Shown here one piece after another: positions 54,216-62,888 of a stretch of DNA of 64,000 nt. Source of the stretch: Streptomonospora litoralis (GTDB lineage: Bacteria; Actinomycetota; Actinomycetes; Streptosporangiales; Streptosporangiaceae). The position numbers and the translations under genes were made by a program. The notes beneath the pieces are model-generated. The model was given only the letters and a program-made list of their open reading frames with translations. It ran no database searches and was not told the DNA's origin. The stretch is from positions 5,079,101 to 5,143,100 of the forward strand of contig NZ_CP036455.1 of the NCBI RefSeq assembly GCF_004323735.1, written 5' to 3'. Numbering within the stretch: position 1 is the stretch's first letter; the number at the start of each line of letters is the position of its first letter.

Positions 54216-55618
54216 CGAGGGTTCACCCCTTGGGTGAGGAGATCGAGCTGGTCGCCCTCGCAGGTGAGCCCGGCCTCGCGCACGGCGGCGACCCGGCGTA
54301 TCTGCTCCTCGCGCGGTAGGGACCGCAGCGATTCCCAGGCCGGGCGCACCGTTTCTTGATAGGCGGAGCTATCCTCGGAGATCCACGGGTACAGGCCCGG
54401 TATCGGCTGCAGTTCCGCACCCAGCAGCCAGTTGGCCGTGACTATGCGCGCGGAGATCTCCGTCTCCTCAACGCCGCAGGCCGGGGTTCCGGCGCCGGCG
54501 AGGAGCGCCATAATCAGCCCGTCCGCACCATCGGAGTTCCCTCCTCCACTCTGCTCGAACTGCATCAGTGTGTCGGAGCTCACCGGGACCGTGTCCGCGG
54601 TCCGTGGCAGCGAAGCCCGCTCCTCATCACCGAAAGCGGGTACTTCCTCCACCGAGGTCGGCGCTTCCGGCAGGACTGCGAGCTTGGCGAGCGCCTGCCT
54701 GGCGGTACCGGCGAAATCGTCCAGCAGGTGCTCGTGCGCCCGGGTTACGCACACCCGCGGCCCGTCCTCGTCGCACACCAGCGCCGCCGCTTGGGTGTCG
54801 TGGGGGTAGGCCGCGCTCGCCTGGCCCGGTAGCAGGACCATGGCCAGCACACCGCCGAGGAGACCGGGGACCGCTGAGGCGATCCTTGTCCAAGAACCCC
54901 GCGCTGCCAGCAGGATGAACCCGGTCGCGGCGATACCGAGGAACCACAGCGCCTGGGCAAGGCTCACCTGGTGGGCCACCAGCCTGTAGGCGCTCTCGGC
55001 ACCGTCGAGTCCCGGTGAAAGCAGCGCCGCTTTCATGCGCCACGGGTCGGAACCGGCCTCTACGGAAATCTCGATATTCAGCAGCAGCATGACCAGCGCG
55101 TAGCCGCTGACCGCCACGAGCGGCGGCGTCACCATATACGGCAAGAGGTGGCCGAGCCCCATTCCCAGCAGGCTCCCCGCGACCAGCGCGAGAACACCGA
55201 CGGCGAACACGGCCAGCCAGGAGAGCGAGAAATAGCTGGTGGCAGAGGCCACCTGCGCCGCCCCTACCGCGAATATCGCTGTGCAGGCGACGGTCAAGCC
55301 GATCGCCACCGCTGCCGCGAGCGTCGCCGAGCGCTGCCACGAGGATCGCGGCGTGCTGGAAAGCACCTCGTCCATCCGCGAACGGCGCTGCCGAGTGCCC
55401 TGCCAGGCACCGAGGCCGACCACCACCGGCCAGGTGAACATGAGCATGAACCGCTGCCATTGCGCGAGTCCTTGCCACTGCTGGTCCCACGCGCCGGTCC
55501 CCTTGCCCCAGGGGCCGGGGAGCAGGTAGAGGAGGGCCAGTGTGAGCACGGCCAAGGCCAAGCAGGTCCACGGTGCGGTCGAGCGGCGCAGCTCGGTGCG
55601 CAGAATCCTCGTGCTCAT
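54212..55618 (-). CDS. ABC exporter permease with a C-terminal extracytoplasmic domain
   Basis: 468 aa. Six helices in the first ~265 residues (ABC-2-like), then ~200 residues with four Cys (CDEDGPRVCVT, TPACGVEE, LTCEGD) that lie outside if the last helix is as predicted. Overlaps the ATPase gene (ATGA). The external domain suggests substrate or peptidoglycan recognition (inference). Confidence 0.75.
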   Translation of the reverse strand: MSTRILRTELRRSTAPWTCLALAVLTLALLYLLPGPWGKGTGAWDQQWQGLAQWQRFMLMFTWPVVVGLGAWQGTRQRRSRMDEVLSSTPRSSWQRSATLAAAVAIGLTVACTAIFAVGAAQVASATSYFSLSWLAVFAVGVLALVAGSLLGMGLGHLLPYMVTPPLVAVSGYALVMLLLNIEISVEAGSDPWRMKAALLSPGLDGAESAYRLVAHQVSLAQALWFLGIAATGFILLAARGSWTRIASAVPGLLGGVLAMVLLPGQASAAYPHDTQAAALVCDEDGPRVCVTRAHEHLLDDFAGTARQALAKLAVLPEAPTSVEEVPAFGDEERASLPRTADTVPVSSDTLMQFEQSGGGNSDGADGLIMALLAGAGTPACGVEETEISARIVTANWLLGAELQPIPGLYPWISEDSSAYQETVRPAWESLRSLPREEQIRRVAAVREAGLTCEGDQLDLLTQGVNPR

Positions 55619-56427
55619 CGTGCTCCCTCCCTGGTGGCGTGGTGGCGGGCCAGCAGGGCCGAATATCCCCGCTCGCTCGGGCTGTCACCGGAATCGGTGC
55701 CGCTGCCCGCAGCGGCGAGATCGGCCGCTCGCCCTTGGAACACCAGGCGCCCCTCGTCGACAAGTGCCACATCGGTGCACACGGTGGCGACGTCCTCCAC
55801 CAGGTGCGTCGACACCACCGTGCAGGTGTCCTCGCTCAGCCCGCGCAGCAACTGCCTGAACTGCATGCGCTGCGATGGGTCCAGGCCCGCGGTCGGCTCA
55901 TCGAGCAGCAGGATCCGCGGGCCGTTCACGATGGCCTGGGCGATTCCGGCCCGGCGCGCCATGCCGCCAGAGAGCGTTTTCATCCGGTCATCGGCCCGGT
56001 CTGCCAGACCGACTTTTTCGATGGCATGCTGCACCGCATCGGCTATACCGCTCTTGGGTACCTCCTTGAGCCATGCCATGTACTCGACGAACTCGCGGAC
56101 GGTGAACCTGCGGTAGAAACCGAAGTCTTGCGGCAGGTACCCGATCTGGCGCCGTATGCGGCGCATATCGACGCGCCCTCTGACGGACTCGCCGAGCAGC
56201 TCCAGTCCACCGCCTGACGGGCGCAGTACCGTGGCCAGCGCCCGAATCAAAGTGGTCTTGCCTGCCCCGTTGGGACCCAGTAGGCCATGCACTCCCGTGC
56301 CGAACGCCAGATCGATCCCGTCCACGGCCATCCGCCGCCCGGCGGCGACCCGCAGCCCTTCGGCGCGGATCTCCCAGGCATGGGTCGCCGGGGCGGTCTC
56401 GGCCGCCCCCACCACGCGTGCCATCAC
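55615..56427 (-). CDS. ABC transporter ATP-binding protein
   Basis: 270 aa. Walker A GPNGAGKTT, Q-loop YLPQDFGFY, signature LSGGM, Walker B LLLDEPTAGLD, switch His in STHLVED. Belongs to the drug/bacteriocin exporter type. Energises the two permeases encoded downstream. Confidence 0.93.
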   Translation of the reverse strand: MMARVVGAAETAPATHAWEIRAEGLRVAAGRRMAVDGIDLAFGTGVHGLLGPNGAGKTTLIRALATVLRPSGGGLELLGESVRGRVDMRRIRRQIGYLPQDFGFYRRFTVREFVEYMAWLKEVPKSGIADAVQHAIEKVGLADRADDRMKTLSGGMARRAGIAQAIVNGPRILLLDEPTAGLDPSQRMQFRQLLRGLSEDTCTVVSTHLVEDVATVCTDVALVDEGRLVFQGRAADLAAAGSGTDSGDSPSERGYSALLARHHATREGAR

Positions 56428-56491
56428 ACTCTCCTGTCTTCTCCACCTGCTGGGTTTCCGGCTTGCATACCGGCTTGAATGCCGGCTGCTC

Positions 56492-57301
56492 TCACATCCG
56501 GACGAACGACCTGGCGCGCAGCATCAGCACCGCGGCTGCGACCGCGAAGACCGCGCCCCACACCGGACCGGCCACCGGGGTGACCGCTACCGGCAGTTGC
56601 GACGTCAGCAGGCCGGGAGCGAGCACACCCAGCGACCACAGCGTCACGACCACAGCGGCAGCGCGCTCCAACCTGATGACGCTGCCCAGCGCGAGGGTTA
56701 CGGCCGTGCAGGCCAGACACGGCAGTAACCAGAGCACCGATGACGTGCCTATGGTGAGGCCCGCGACGACCAGCACCGGCATCACCACCGCCAGCACGGC
56801 TACCGTGCGCCGCAGCAGCAGATAAAGCCCTGCTCGCGGGGTCGCGGCCACCAGCTCATACGCCGGATCGAGACTTCTCGTCCATACCGCGGCTATGCCG
56901 AGCACCGGAATGACCGGGGCCAGCAGCAGCACCAGCGGGCGGCCTCCGGGGATAGCGAAGAACGAATCGACGGCCACAGCCAGCACTGCCACCAGTGCCG
57001 CACCAGCGACCCACGGAAGCATCACCGGCGAGGTCCAGCCCGCCAACCGTGCCAGCCGCCTTCGCGGGGGTACGGGCGGGCCGGTGGTCAGGGACGATGC
57101 CAGTGCTTCCCAGGTTCGATCGACTAGCGCCGCCGTCCGGGGCGCCTGGCCGGGCACTTCCTCGGCGAGGCGGGCGCGACAGGACGGGCAGGATTCCAGG
57201 TGCGATTCCAGCGACCACAGCACCTCGCCGGCGATCGCGTCAGCGCGCGCGTAGCTGCGGATCAGCTCGATGGAAGCATGCGCCTTGTGCTGGTCGTTCA
57301 T
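56492..57301 (-). CDS. Anti-sigma factor with zinc-finger (zf-HC2) and membrane domain
   Basis: 269 aa. LESHLESCPSCRARL is the HxxxCxxC zinc-binding anti-sigma motif; from residue ~90 there are about six helices. It should hold the ECF sigma at the membrane until an envelope signal arrives. The start overlaps the sigma gene stop by 4 bp. Confidence 0.85.
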   Translation of the reverse strand: MNDQHKAHASIELIRSYARADAIAGEVLWSLESHLESCPSCRARLAEEVPGQAPRTAALVDRTWEALASSLTTGPPVPPRRRLARLAGWTSPVMLPWVAGAALVAVLAVAVDSFFAIPGGRPLVLLLAPVIPVLGIAAVWTRSLDPAYELVAATPRAGLYLLLRRTVAVLAVVMPVLVVAGLTIGTSSVLWLLPCLACTAVTLALGSVIRLERAAAVVVTLWSLGVLAPGLLTSQLPVAVTPVAGPVWGAVFAVAAAVLMLRARSFVRM

Positions 57302-57867
57302 GACAGTGCCTCCCGCATGATGATCCGCGCCCGGCGCGCCCGCGTCTTCACGGTTCCCTCCGGCAGTCCCAGCAGCACGGAGGTCTCCCGCACCGAGAGC
57401 CCGTCGAGCACCATGGCCTGCAGCACCTGCCGCAGTTCGGGTGCCAGCGTGTTCAACGCGCTTCCCAATTCGCCGCCGACCGCTCCGGCTAGCGCTTCGT
57501 CCTCCGCGGCTGGGGCGGCCACCGGTTCGGCGGCTTCCGGAGGCGGATGCACATACCGCGCACGACGCCGGAACGCGTCCACGAGCCGGCGCGCGGCGAT
57601 GGTCCACAGCCACCCCGCGGCGCTGCCGTCCACCGCTGTCCCGGCAAAACTTCCCGCCGCCCGCCATACGGCGAGGTAGGACTCCTGCAGCACCTCGGCC
57701 ACGATCTGCTCGTCGCTGCATCGGCGCCGCAAACGTAGGGCCAGCCATGGCGAGGTCCGGCGGTACAGCTCCTCGAAAGCCGCCCGGTCCCCCTTGGCAA
57801 CCAAGCGGACGAGGCCGGCCTCGTCGGCCGACTCGATCGCTCCCCGAGTTTTTCTCACGCTTGGCAA
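57298..57867 (-). CDS. ECF RNA polymerase sigma factor
   Basis: 189 aa. Region 2 (FEELYRRTSPWLALRLRRR, VLQESYLAVWR) and region 4 (LAPELRQVLQAMVLDGLSVRETSVLLGLPEGTVKTRARRAR) are complete. It likely directs its own operon, including the ABC exporter. The TTG at 57867 or the GTG at 57858 could be the start; neither has a clear ribosome site. Confidence 0.92.
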   Translation of the reverse strand: MPSVRKTRGAIESADEAGLVRLVAKGDRAAFEELYRRTSPWLALRLRRRCSDEQIVAEVLQESYLAVWRAAGSFAGTAVDGSAAGWLWTIAARRLVDAFRRRARYVHPPPEAAEPVAAPAAEDEALAGAVGGELGSALNTLAPELRQVLQAMVLDGLSVRETSVLLGLPEGTVKTRARRARIIMREALS

Positions 57868-57902
57868 GACGCGGCGGATCCGCGATCGGTTCTTACAAAC
57901 AA

Positions 57903-57916
57903 GTGACGTGAGTCAC
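57903..57916. promoter_or_regulatory. Palindrome GTGACGTGAGTCAC upstream of the sigma gene
   Basis: Inverted repeat GTGAC-n4-GTCAC, 36 bp before the sigma start; a plausible binding site for a dimeric regulator. Confidence 0.45.
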
Positions 57917-57936
57917 ATTGCTAGTGCTTGTGCCGC

Positions 57937-58042
57937 ATACCCGGCACGCCCGCCTTCCTGATCGAGGGAGGCGTTCTTCGGCGCACAGCCCTACTCGGAG
58001 TTCGAGAAGCGGATCGATCAGGCCCAAGACCCGGCGGACTGA
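57937..58042 (+). pseudogene. DsbA/thioredoxin-fold C-terminal relic
   Basis: IPGTPAFLIEG (a cis-Pro loop) reads in one frame; AFFGAQPYSEFEKRIDQAQ and a stop follow in the next, one base shifted. Together they match the end of a DsbA-family protein. No upstream part is present. About 135 bases after it hold nothing recognisable. Confidence 0.55.
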
Positions 58043-58177
58043 ATGCGCGGCTGACACATCAGCCCTGGAACGTCGACGCGGTCGCCGCGGACGTCGGCAT
58101 GACCGGGCCGCCGGACGAGGGCAGAAAAGGTCGCGCGGCGTCGCCTCCGGTCATTCGTTCGGGGCGGCGGTGGCCGC

Positions 58178-59281
58178 TCACCCCGCGAGCGGGGCCGCGT
58201 CGGCGGCGCGGAAACCGCCGAGGCGGTCTTCGAGTTGGCGGACCGCGGAGCGTCCGGCCCGGTTCGCGCCGATGGTACTGGCGGTAGGACCGTAGCCGAT
58301 CAGGTGGAGACGCGGGTCCGCCACGGCCCGGGTGCCGTCCACCCTGATACCGCCGCCGGACTCGCGCAGGTTCAGCGGTCCCAAATGGGCCACACTCGGT
58401 CGGAAGCCTGTGGCCCACAGCAGCGTGTCGGCCGCGACGAACCGTCCGTCATACCAGGCCACACCTTCAGGGGTCACGCGATCGAAGACGCGGTCCAGTA
58501 CGATGCGGCCGTCGTCGAGGGCCCGGGACAGCTCCGGCGGCAGGTACAGGCCCGTCGCGCTGACGACGCTGCCGGGCTGCTCACCGCGCCGTACCCGATC
58601 GGCGACCACCGCGACGGAGGCGCGGCCGAGCTCCGGGGTGAAGGGACCGGTCACGAGGTTGAGCGGGCGGCGGGTCAGCCAGGTGATGCTGCTCGCCACC
58701 CCCACCAGCTCCAGCAGCATGTCCACGGCGGACGCCCCGCCGCCGACCACCACCACGCGCTGCCCGGCGAACTCGGCGCCGCCCGCGAAGTCGGCGGTGT
58801 GCAACTGGCGCCCCAGAAAAGACGCACGGCCGGGGAAGTGCGGCCAGAACGGGCGCTCCCACGTGCCCGTCGCGTTGATCAGGCCGCGCGCCGACCACGA
58901 ACCCGCGGTGGTCTCCACCAGCAGCCGCCCGCCGGCACCCTCGCGGACCCGGCGGACACTCACCGGGCGGTGCACGCGCAGGTCGAACTCGCGCTCGTAT
59001 GCGGCGAAATACGCCGGGACGGCGGAGTTCACCGGCGCGGGACGCTCGGGAGCAGCCCACGGCATCCCGGGCAGGGCATGCACGCCGTTCACCGTCTCGG
59101 TGGTCAGCGAGTCCCACCGGTGCCGCCATGCGCCGCCGGGGCCGGTGTTGTGGTCAACGACCACGAAGTCGCGTCCGGGTTCCAGTCCGGCGTGCCGCAG
59201 GTAGTAGGCGCCGGACAGGCCCGCTTGTCCCGCACCGATCACCACGGCCTCCACCGGCCGCGCCGCTTCGCCTCGCGTCAT
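58178..59281 (-). CDS. Flavin-dependent monooxygenase / NAD(P)-binding oxidoreductase
   Basis: 367 aa. Two Rossmann motifs, VVIGAGQAGLSGAYYL (FAD) and VVVVGGGASAVDM (NADPH), with INATGTWERPFWP and LLWATGFRPS, as in YUCCA/CzcO-type monooxygenases. The ATG at 59281 was chosen although an open frame continues far upstream without homology. Substrate unknown. Confidence 0.88.
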   Translation of the reverse strand: MTRGEAARPVEAVVIGAGQAGLSGAYYLRHAGLEPGRDFVVVDHNTGPGGAWRHRWDSLTTETVNGVHALPGMPWAAPERPAPVNSAVPAYFAAYEREFDLRVHRPVSVRRVREGAGGRLLVETTAGSWSARGLINATGTWERPFWPHFPGRASFLGRQLHTADFAGGAEFAGQRVVVVGGGASAVDMLLELVGVASSITWLTRRPLNLVTGPFTPELGRASVAVVADRVRRGEQPGSVVSATGLYLPPELSRALDDGRIVLDRVFDRVTPEGVAWYDGRFVAADTLLWATGFRPSVAHLGPLNLRESGGGIRVDGTRAVADPRLHLIGYGPTASTIGANRAGRSAVRQLEDRLGGFRAADAAPLAG

Positions 59282-59529
59282 GTACAAGTCAACAGCCCCG
59301 CCAACGCGGGGATTCCGATGTCCGGCAACGGTCGGGGCATCAGCTGGTCCGCGTGCGTGCGGACAGCCTCGGGTCCACTGCGCCAGCAGCACCGCCCAGG
59401 CCGCCCAGGTGGTCGTGGTCCCAAGCGTGGCCACCGAGTTGCCATTCGGCGAACCCGTCCTCGCCCTCGACGTCCTGCCACACCTCCGTCGGGGCCTTCG
59501 CGCGGGTGCTCGGCCGGTGGGCGCCGGTA

Positions 59530-61074
59530 TCAGGGATTGGTGTACATCTCGACGGAGACCCGGACGAAGCGCCGCGCCTCCGCGGCGGACTCGCCGCGTC
59601 GACCGTCCGCCGCGGCCGTCGCCCCGTCCGCACTGTCCGGTCCCGGAATCCTCTCGGCAACTGGGGTCCCCCGATAGCCCGCGACGGGACCGTAGGAGCG
59701 CCGAAGCACGCCGGAGAATCCCCCGAGTGCGGGGTACCAGCCGTCTTTGCGCGCCAGCAGCTGCACCCGGTTCAGCTGGATCTCGCCGACCCCCTCGGCG
59801 TTGGCGGTGATGAGCAGCCGGTACCGCGAATAGGGCGCCGCTTCGGCCATCGCGAACTCGCGCACCAGGAACCGTTCGGGAAACGCCTCCCCGCTCCGCC
59901 GGTCGAGGGTCGTCCAGGTACTCCCGTCGTGGGAGCCTTGCATCACCCAGTCCTTCGGATCCCGCGAGCAGTGGTCGTCGGCCGAGGTCAGCGAGTATGC
60001 CGTGACGGCGGTCGGCTCGGGCAGGACGAACTCCAGCCGGGCCGATCCGGTGAAGGCGAGCCACTTGCCCGCGGTGCTGTGCAGCAGATTGGCCGCGACC
60101 TCGCCGGCGTCCCGGTTCTCGCCGCTGGCCGAGACCCGGGAGACGGGCACCGGGGTGCCGAGTTCCGGCTCGTCCGCGGTGAGCAACCGCACCCGCTGCA
60201 ACTGCGTCTCGGGCTGCATCCCCCAGTTGCGGCTGATGTCGAGCCGGTAGAGCGGATACGCCGCGGAGTTGGCGACGGAGTATTCGCGGTTCTGGTGCCG
60301 CTCGGGGAATGCCTGGCCCTGCCGCGAGTCGACGGTGAACCAGGTGCGGCCGTCCACCGAACCGCGCAGCCGCCAGTCCTGAGGGTCGCGGTCGCGGTAG
60401 TCGTTGGCGGCGGTGAGCTGGTAGGCGGTGACGGCGGCCGGTTCAGGCAGGACGAAGTCCAGCGTCGCGGTGGGCTCGAACGCCAGCCACTTGCCCCACT
60501 CGGCCAGCAGCTTCCCGGCGACCTCACCGGCCGCGCGGTGCTCGTCGCTGGCCCGGACCTCCTGCACCTGCGCCGGCACGGTACGAGCAGGGGCGGGACC
60601 GCTCCGCACGGCCACAGACGCGAAGGTGTCGCGATGGTCGCGCCAGGTGATCCGCTCGACGGGGCCCGCGCCGTCGTCCAGCACCATCCGCAACCGGCCG
60701 GTGACCGTCCGGTCGCCGTAGGCCTCCTCCTCGGTGGCGAACGTGCGCGGGTGGAAGCCGCTCATCTGTTCGGGGCCTGACCAGCGCGCACGCTCGACCC
60801 CGCGGTACTCCTGCCGCGCGCCGTCGGCGGTGCGCCGGTGGCCGCGGAAGGCCGTCATGCCGCCGTGGAAGGCGATCTCGGCCTCCGCCCCGCTCTCGGA
60901 TCGCCAACCCAGCTCCACCACTTCACAGGGCTCTCCCCGATCCAGGTGGACCGACAACGGCGCGGCCGCCTGCCATCGGCCGCCGGCGCGCACCTCGGTG
61001 TCGTAGACGACGACCGGGGCGCGGTGGGGGCTTCCCTCGGGTTCCGCGGGTCGGGAATCGGCATGGTCGGGCAT
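59530..61074 (-). CDS. Protein with two discoidin (F5/8 type C)-like repeats
   Basis: 514 aa. Two similar ~135-residue units (about 160-300 and 305-445) each contain LPEP.AVTAY.LT.A.D...RDP.DW..(R)GS.DG.TW, a galactose-binding-like jelly roll. The first 150 residues are a separate beta-rich domain. No signal peptide, odd for a carbohydrate-binding protein. Function unknown. The 250 bases downstream hold no firm gene. Confidence 0.75.
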   Translation of the reverse strand: MPDHADSRPAEPEGSPHRAPVVVYDTEVRAGGRWQAAAPLSVHLDRGEPCEVVELGWRSESGAEAEIAFHGGMTAFRGHRRTADGARQEYRGVERARWSGPEQMSGFHPRTFATEEEAYGDRTVTGRLRMVLDDGAGPVERITWRDHRDTFASVAVRSGPAPARTVPAQVQEVRASDEHRAAGEVAGKLLAEWGKWLAFEPTATLDFVLPEPAAVTAYQLTAANDYRDRDPQDWRLRGSVDGRTWFTVDSRQGQAFPERHQNREYSVANSAAYPLYRLDISRNWGMQPETQLQRVRLLTADEPELGTPVPVSRVSASGENRDAGEVAANLLHSTAGKWLAFTGSARLEFVLPEPTAVTAYSLTSADDHCSRDPKDWVMQGSHDGSTWTTLDRRSGEAFPERFLVREFAMAEAAPYSRYRLLITANAEGVGEIQLNRVQLLARKDGWYPALGGFSGVLRRSYGPVAGYRGTPVAERIPGPDSADGATAAADGRRGESAAEARRFVRVSVEMYTNP

Positions 61075-61206
61075 GGGGCGCTCCAGTCCTCCTGTCGGTC
61101 ATGCGGCGGGGCCGCTCGCATCGCCGCTCCGGCCGCGGCGCGCCCGGAAGGCACGGAGCACTCTCGCATCCCGGCCCGACAGTCGCCCGGCCGAGTACGG
61201 CCGCCG

Positions 61207-61360
61207 ATGAGTATGAAGCTCCTGGAACTGCTGCGGGGGGGTCGTCGACCGGACCGGCCAGACCGTGGTGATGGTGACCCACGACCCGGTCGCCGCCTCG
61301 CACGCGGTGCGGCCCCGCGTCCACCAGCCGGTACCCGCAGGACGCCTGCTGCACTGAGCT
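61207..61360 (+). pseudogene. ABC transporter ATPase 3' relic
   Basis: KLLELLRG, then after a 1-base slip at a G-run, VVDRTGQTVVMVTHDPVAAS: the H-loop region of a MacB/LolD-type ATPase. Walker motifs are missing and the end is frameshifted (VHQPVPAGRLLH). Confidence 0.6.
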
Positions 61361-61420
61361 GTGATCGCGGACCTGTGGACACCGTCGGCGCCGGCGGTGT
61401 CCACACATCCGCGATCACAG
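61359..61420. repeat. Long hairpin, 13 + 10 bp stem
   Basis: CTGTGATCGCGGA pairs with TCCGCGATCACAG; inside, GTGGACACCG pairs with CGGTGTCCAC; 3-base mismatches separate the stems, with a 10-base loop. It covers the 3' end of the membrane protein gene and may terminate transcription from both sides or mark an element end. Confidence 0.8.
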
Positions 61421-62431
61421 GAGATGGGCGCCTTCGCATTCGCGGCAGGCGGTGCGCGTGCGGTGGTGGTAAGAGTAGGCAGCGACGGCCAGGCCCAGCC
61501 CCCACAGCACGTAGGCGGGCACCGCTACCCAGAAGAAAGCCTGGGGCAATTGCTCGACCGGGTACGCGGGGCGCCCGTCGAGGCTTCGGTAGACCATGTT
61601 CACCAGGTCGGCGCCGAAGTAGGTGAGCAATCCGCCGGAGATTCCGATCGCCGGTCCCAGCACCAGCCACCTCGGGACACGCCGTCCGGCGAGACCCGGG
61701 ACCCAGCGCGGCCACACCCGTCCCCAGCGGTGCACCAGGGCGAGCGGCAGCAGCACCCCGGCAAGCACGAATCCGACCTCGAACAGCACCAGGGACGGGC
61801 CGCCTGCGAAGGGGACGGCCTCCATGCCGACGCCGGCCTGAGCGAGCACACGCAGCAACCAGCCGAGGATCGTGAGGTAGGCCGCCGCGTAGGCCCAGCG
61901 CGGGGTGGCTTCGCGTAGGTGGGCGACGGATCGGACGCGGCCGCACCCCAGGCACCCCAGCCCCGACGTCCGGCGATAGGCCGACGCGAGCGTGATGAGC
62001 AAGACGGCCAGTCCGAGGCAGCCCAGTCTGCTCAGGGCACCCAGCGGGTAGAGGCCGATTCCCAGGCCGGGCAGCAGCGCACCCACCACGTCCAAAAGCA
62101 GCGGTGTCACGGCGACCACCAGAGCACCGGCGGTCCCCAGCGCGCCGAGCAGCAGCAGGACGCCGACCGCACGGCCCGGGACCGGTCGCGTCATGCCCAC
62201 GGCGAGCAGTGCGGCCGCGCCGCACAGCGCTACCGCCCACCAGCCGGAGAAGAGCATCAGGTCGTAGCCGACCGGGGACATCTTCCCGGGCGGGCCGACG
62301 ATCCGCCAGTAAGCCTGGAGCCCGGCGTAGGCCGCCGACCAGGCGACGGTCGCGGCGGCGAGCCGTCGGGCACGGAGCCGGTCGGCCTCGGGGCGGCGGG
62401 CGGCCGGGGTGGCGTTGTCCATGGTCGCCAT
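61415..62431 (-). CDS. Multi-pass membrane protein with Cys pairs
   Basis: 338 aa from the ATG at 62431, about nine helices, no known transporter signature. CLGCGR in a central loop and CRECEG near the C-terminus form two CxxC-like pairs that might bind metal or a disulfide partner. Function unknown. Confidence 0.75.
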   Translation of the reverse strand: MATMDNATPAARRPEADRLRARRLAAATVAWSAAYAGLQAYWRIVGPPGKMSPVGYDLMLFSGWWAVALCGAAALLAVGMTRPVPGRAVGVLLLLGALGTAGALVVAVTPLLLDVVGALLPGLGIGLYPLGALSRLGCLGLAVLLITLASAYRRTSGLGCLGCGRVRSVAHLREATPRWAYAAAYLTILGWLLRVLAQAGVGMEAVPFAGGPSLVLFEVGFVLAGVLLPLALVHRWGRVWPRWVPGLAGRRVPRWLVLGPAIGISGGLLTYFGADLVNMVYRSLDGRPAYPVEQLPQAFFWVAVPAYVLWGLGLAVAAYSYHHRTRTACRECEGAHLL

Positions 62432-62480
62432 GGTGCCCGACGGGGGATGCGCGCTTCCCCTGCGGGCGCGTATCGGAAGC

Positions 62481-62522
62481 CCCCCGCGCCGCCGGGGCGC
62501 CGGCGCCCCGGCGGCGCGGGGG
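62481..62522. terminator. 42-base perfect GC palindrome, probable terminator
   Basis: Arms of 21 bases (for example CCGCCGGGGCGCC and its inverse) with no spacer, lying between the TetR relic and the membrane protein gene. No T-run; a hairpin of this strength may act as an actinomycete-style terminator. Confidence 0.6.
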
Positions 62523-62528
62523 ACGGCC

Positions 62529-62888
62529 CTATTGGGCGGCGGTTCCTGTGGACAGGCCCCGGGCAAGCAGGTCGAGGGCCGATCGCATCCGCTCGCTCAG
62601 ATCCACGGTTCCGGGAAGGACGGTCCAGACGAGAAACGCACCGTCGAGAAGTTCCACGAGGGAGCGTGCCGTGCAGCCAGTGTCGGTGATGTCGAACTCA
62701 CCGCGTTCGTTGCCCTGATCGAGGAGCCTGGCCGCGGCTTCGCTCCAGTCGGAGTAGTACCGCTCCAACAAGTCGCGCACCCGCTGTTGGCGGTGCGCCA
62801 GCGCGTAGAACTCCGTGGCTGCCCCTGGACGGCGCGCGAACACGGCACACCGGTACACAGCGGCGACCGGACGCCCGGTCCCTCGCAC
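62529..62888 (-). pseudogene. TetR-family regulator, C-terminal fragment
   Basis: ATEFYALAHRQQRVRDLLERYYSDW to SLVELLDGAFLVWTVL is the ligand-binding half of a TetR protein; the N-terminal HTH is missing. The truncation point coincides with the start of the duplicated SDR block at 62867, so that block probably replaced the 5' end. Confidence 0.6.

Noticed and set aside
59340-59529. Small minus-strand frame with VWQDVEGEDGFAEWQLGGHAW
   Set aside because: Looks somewhat protein-like but has no start, ribosome site or family match; too weak to annotate.
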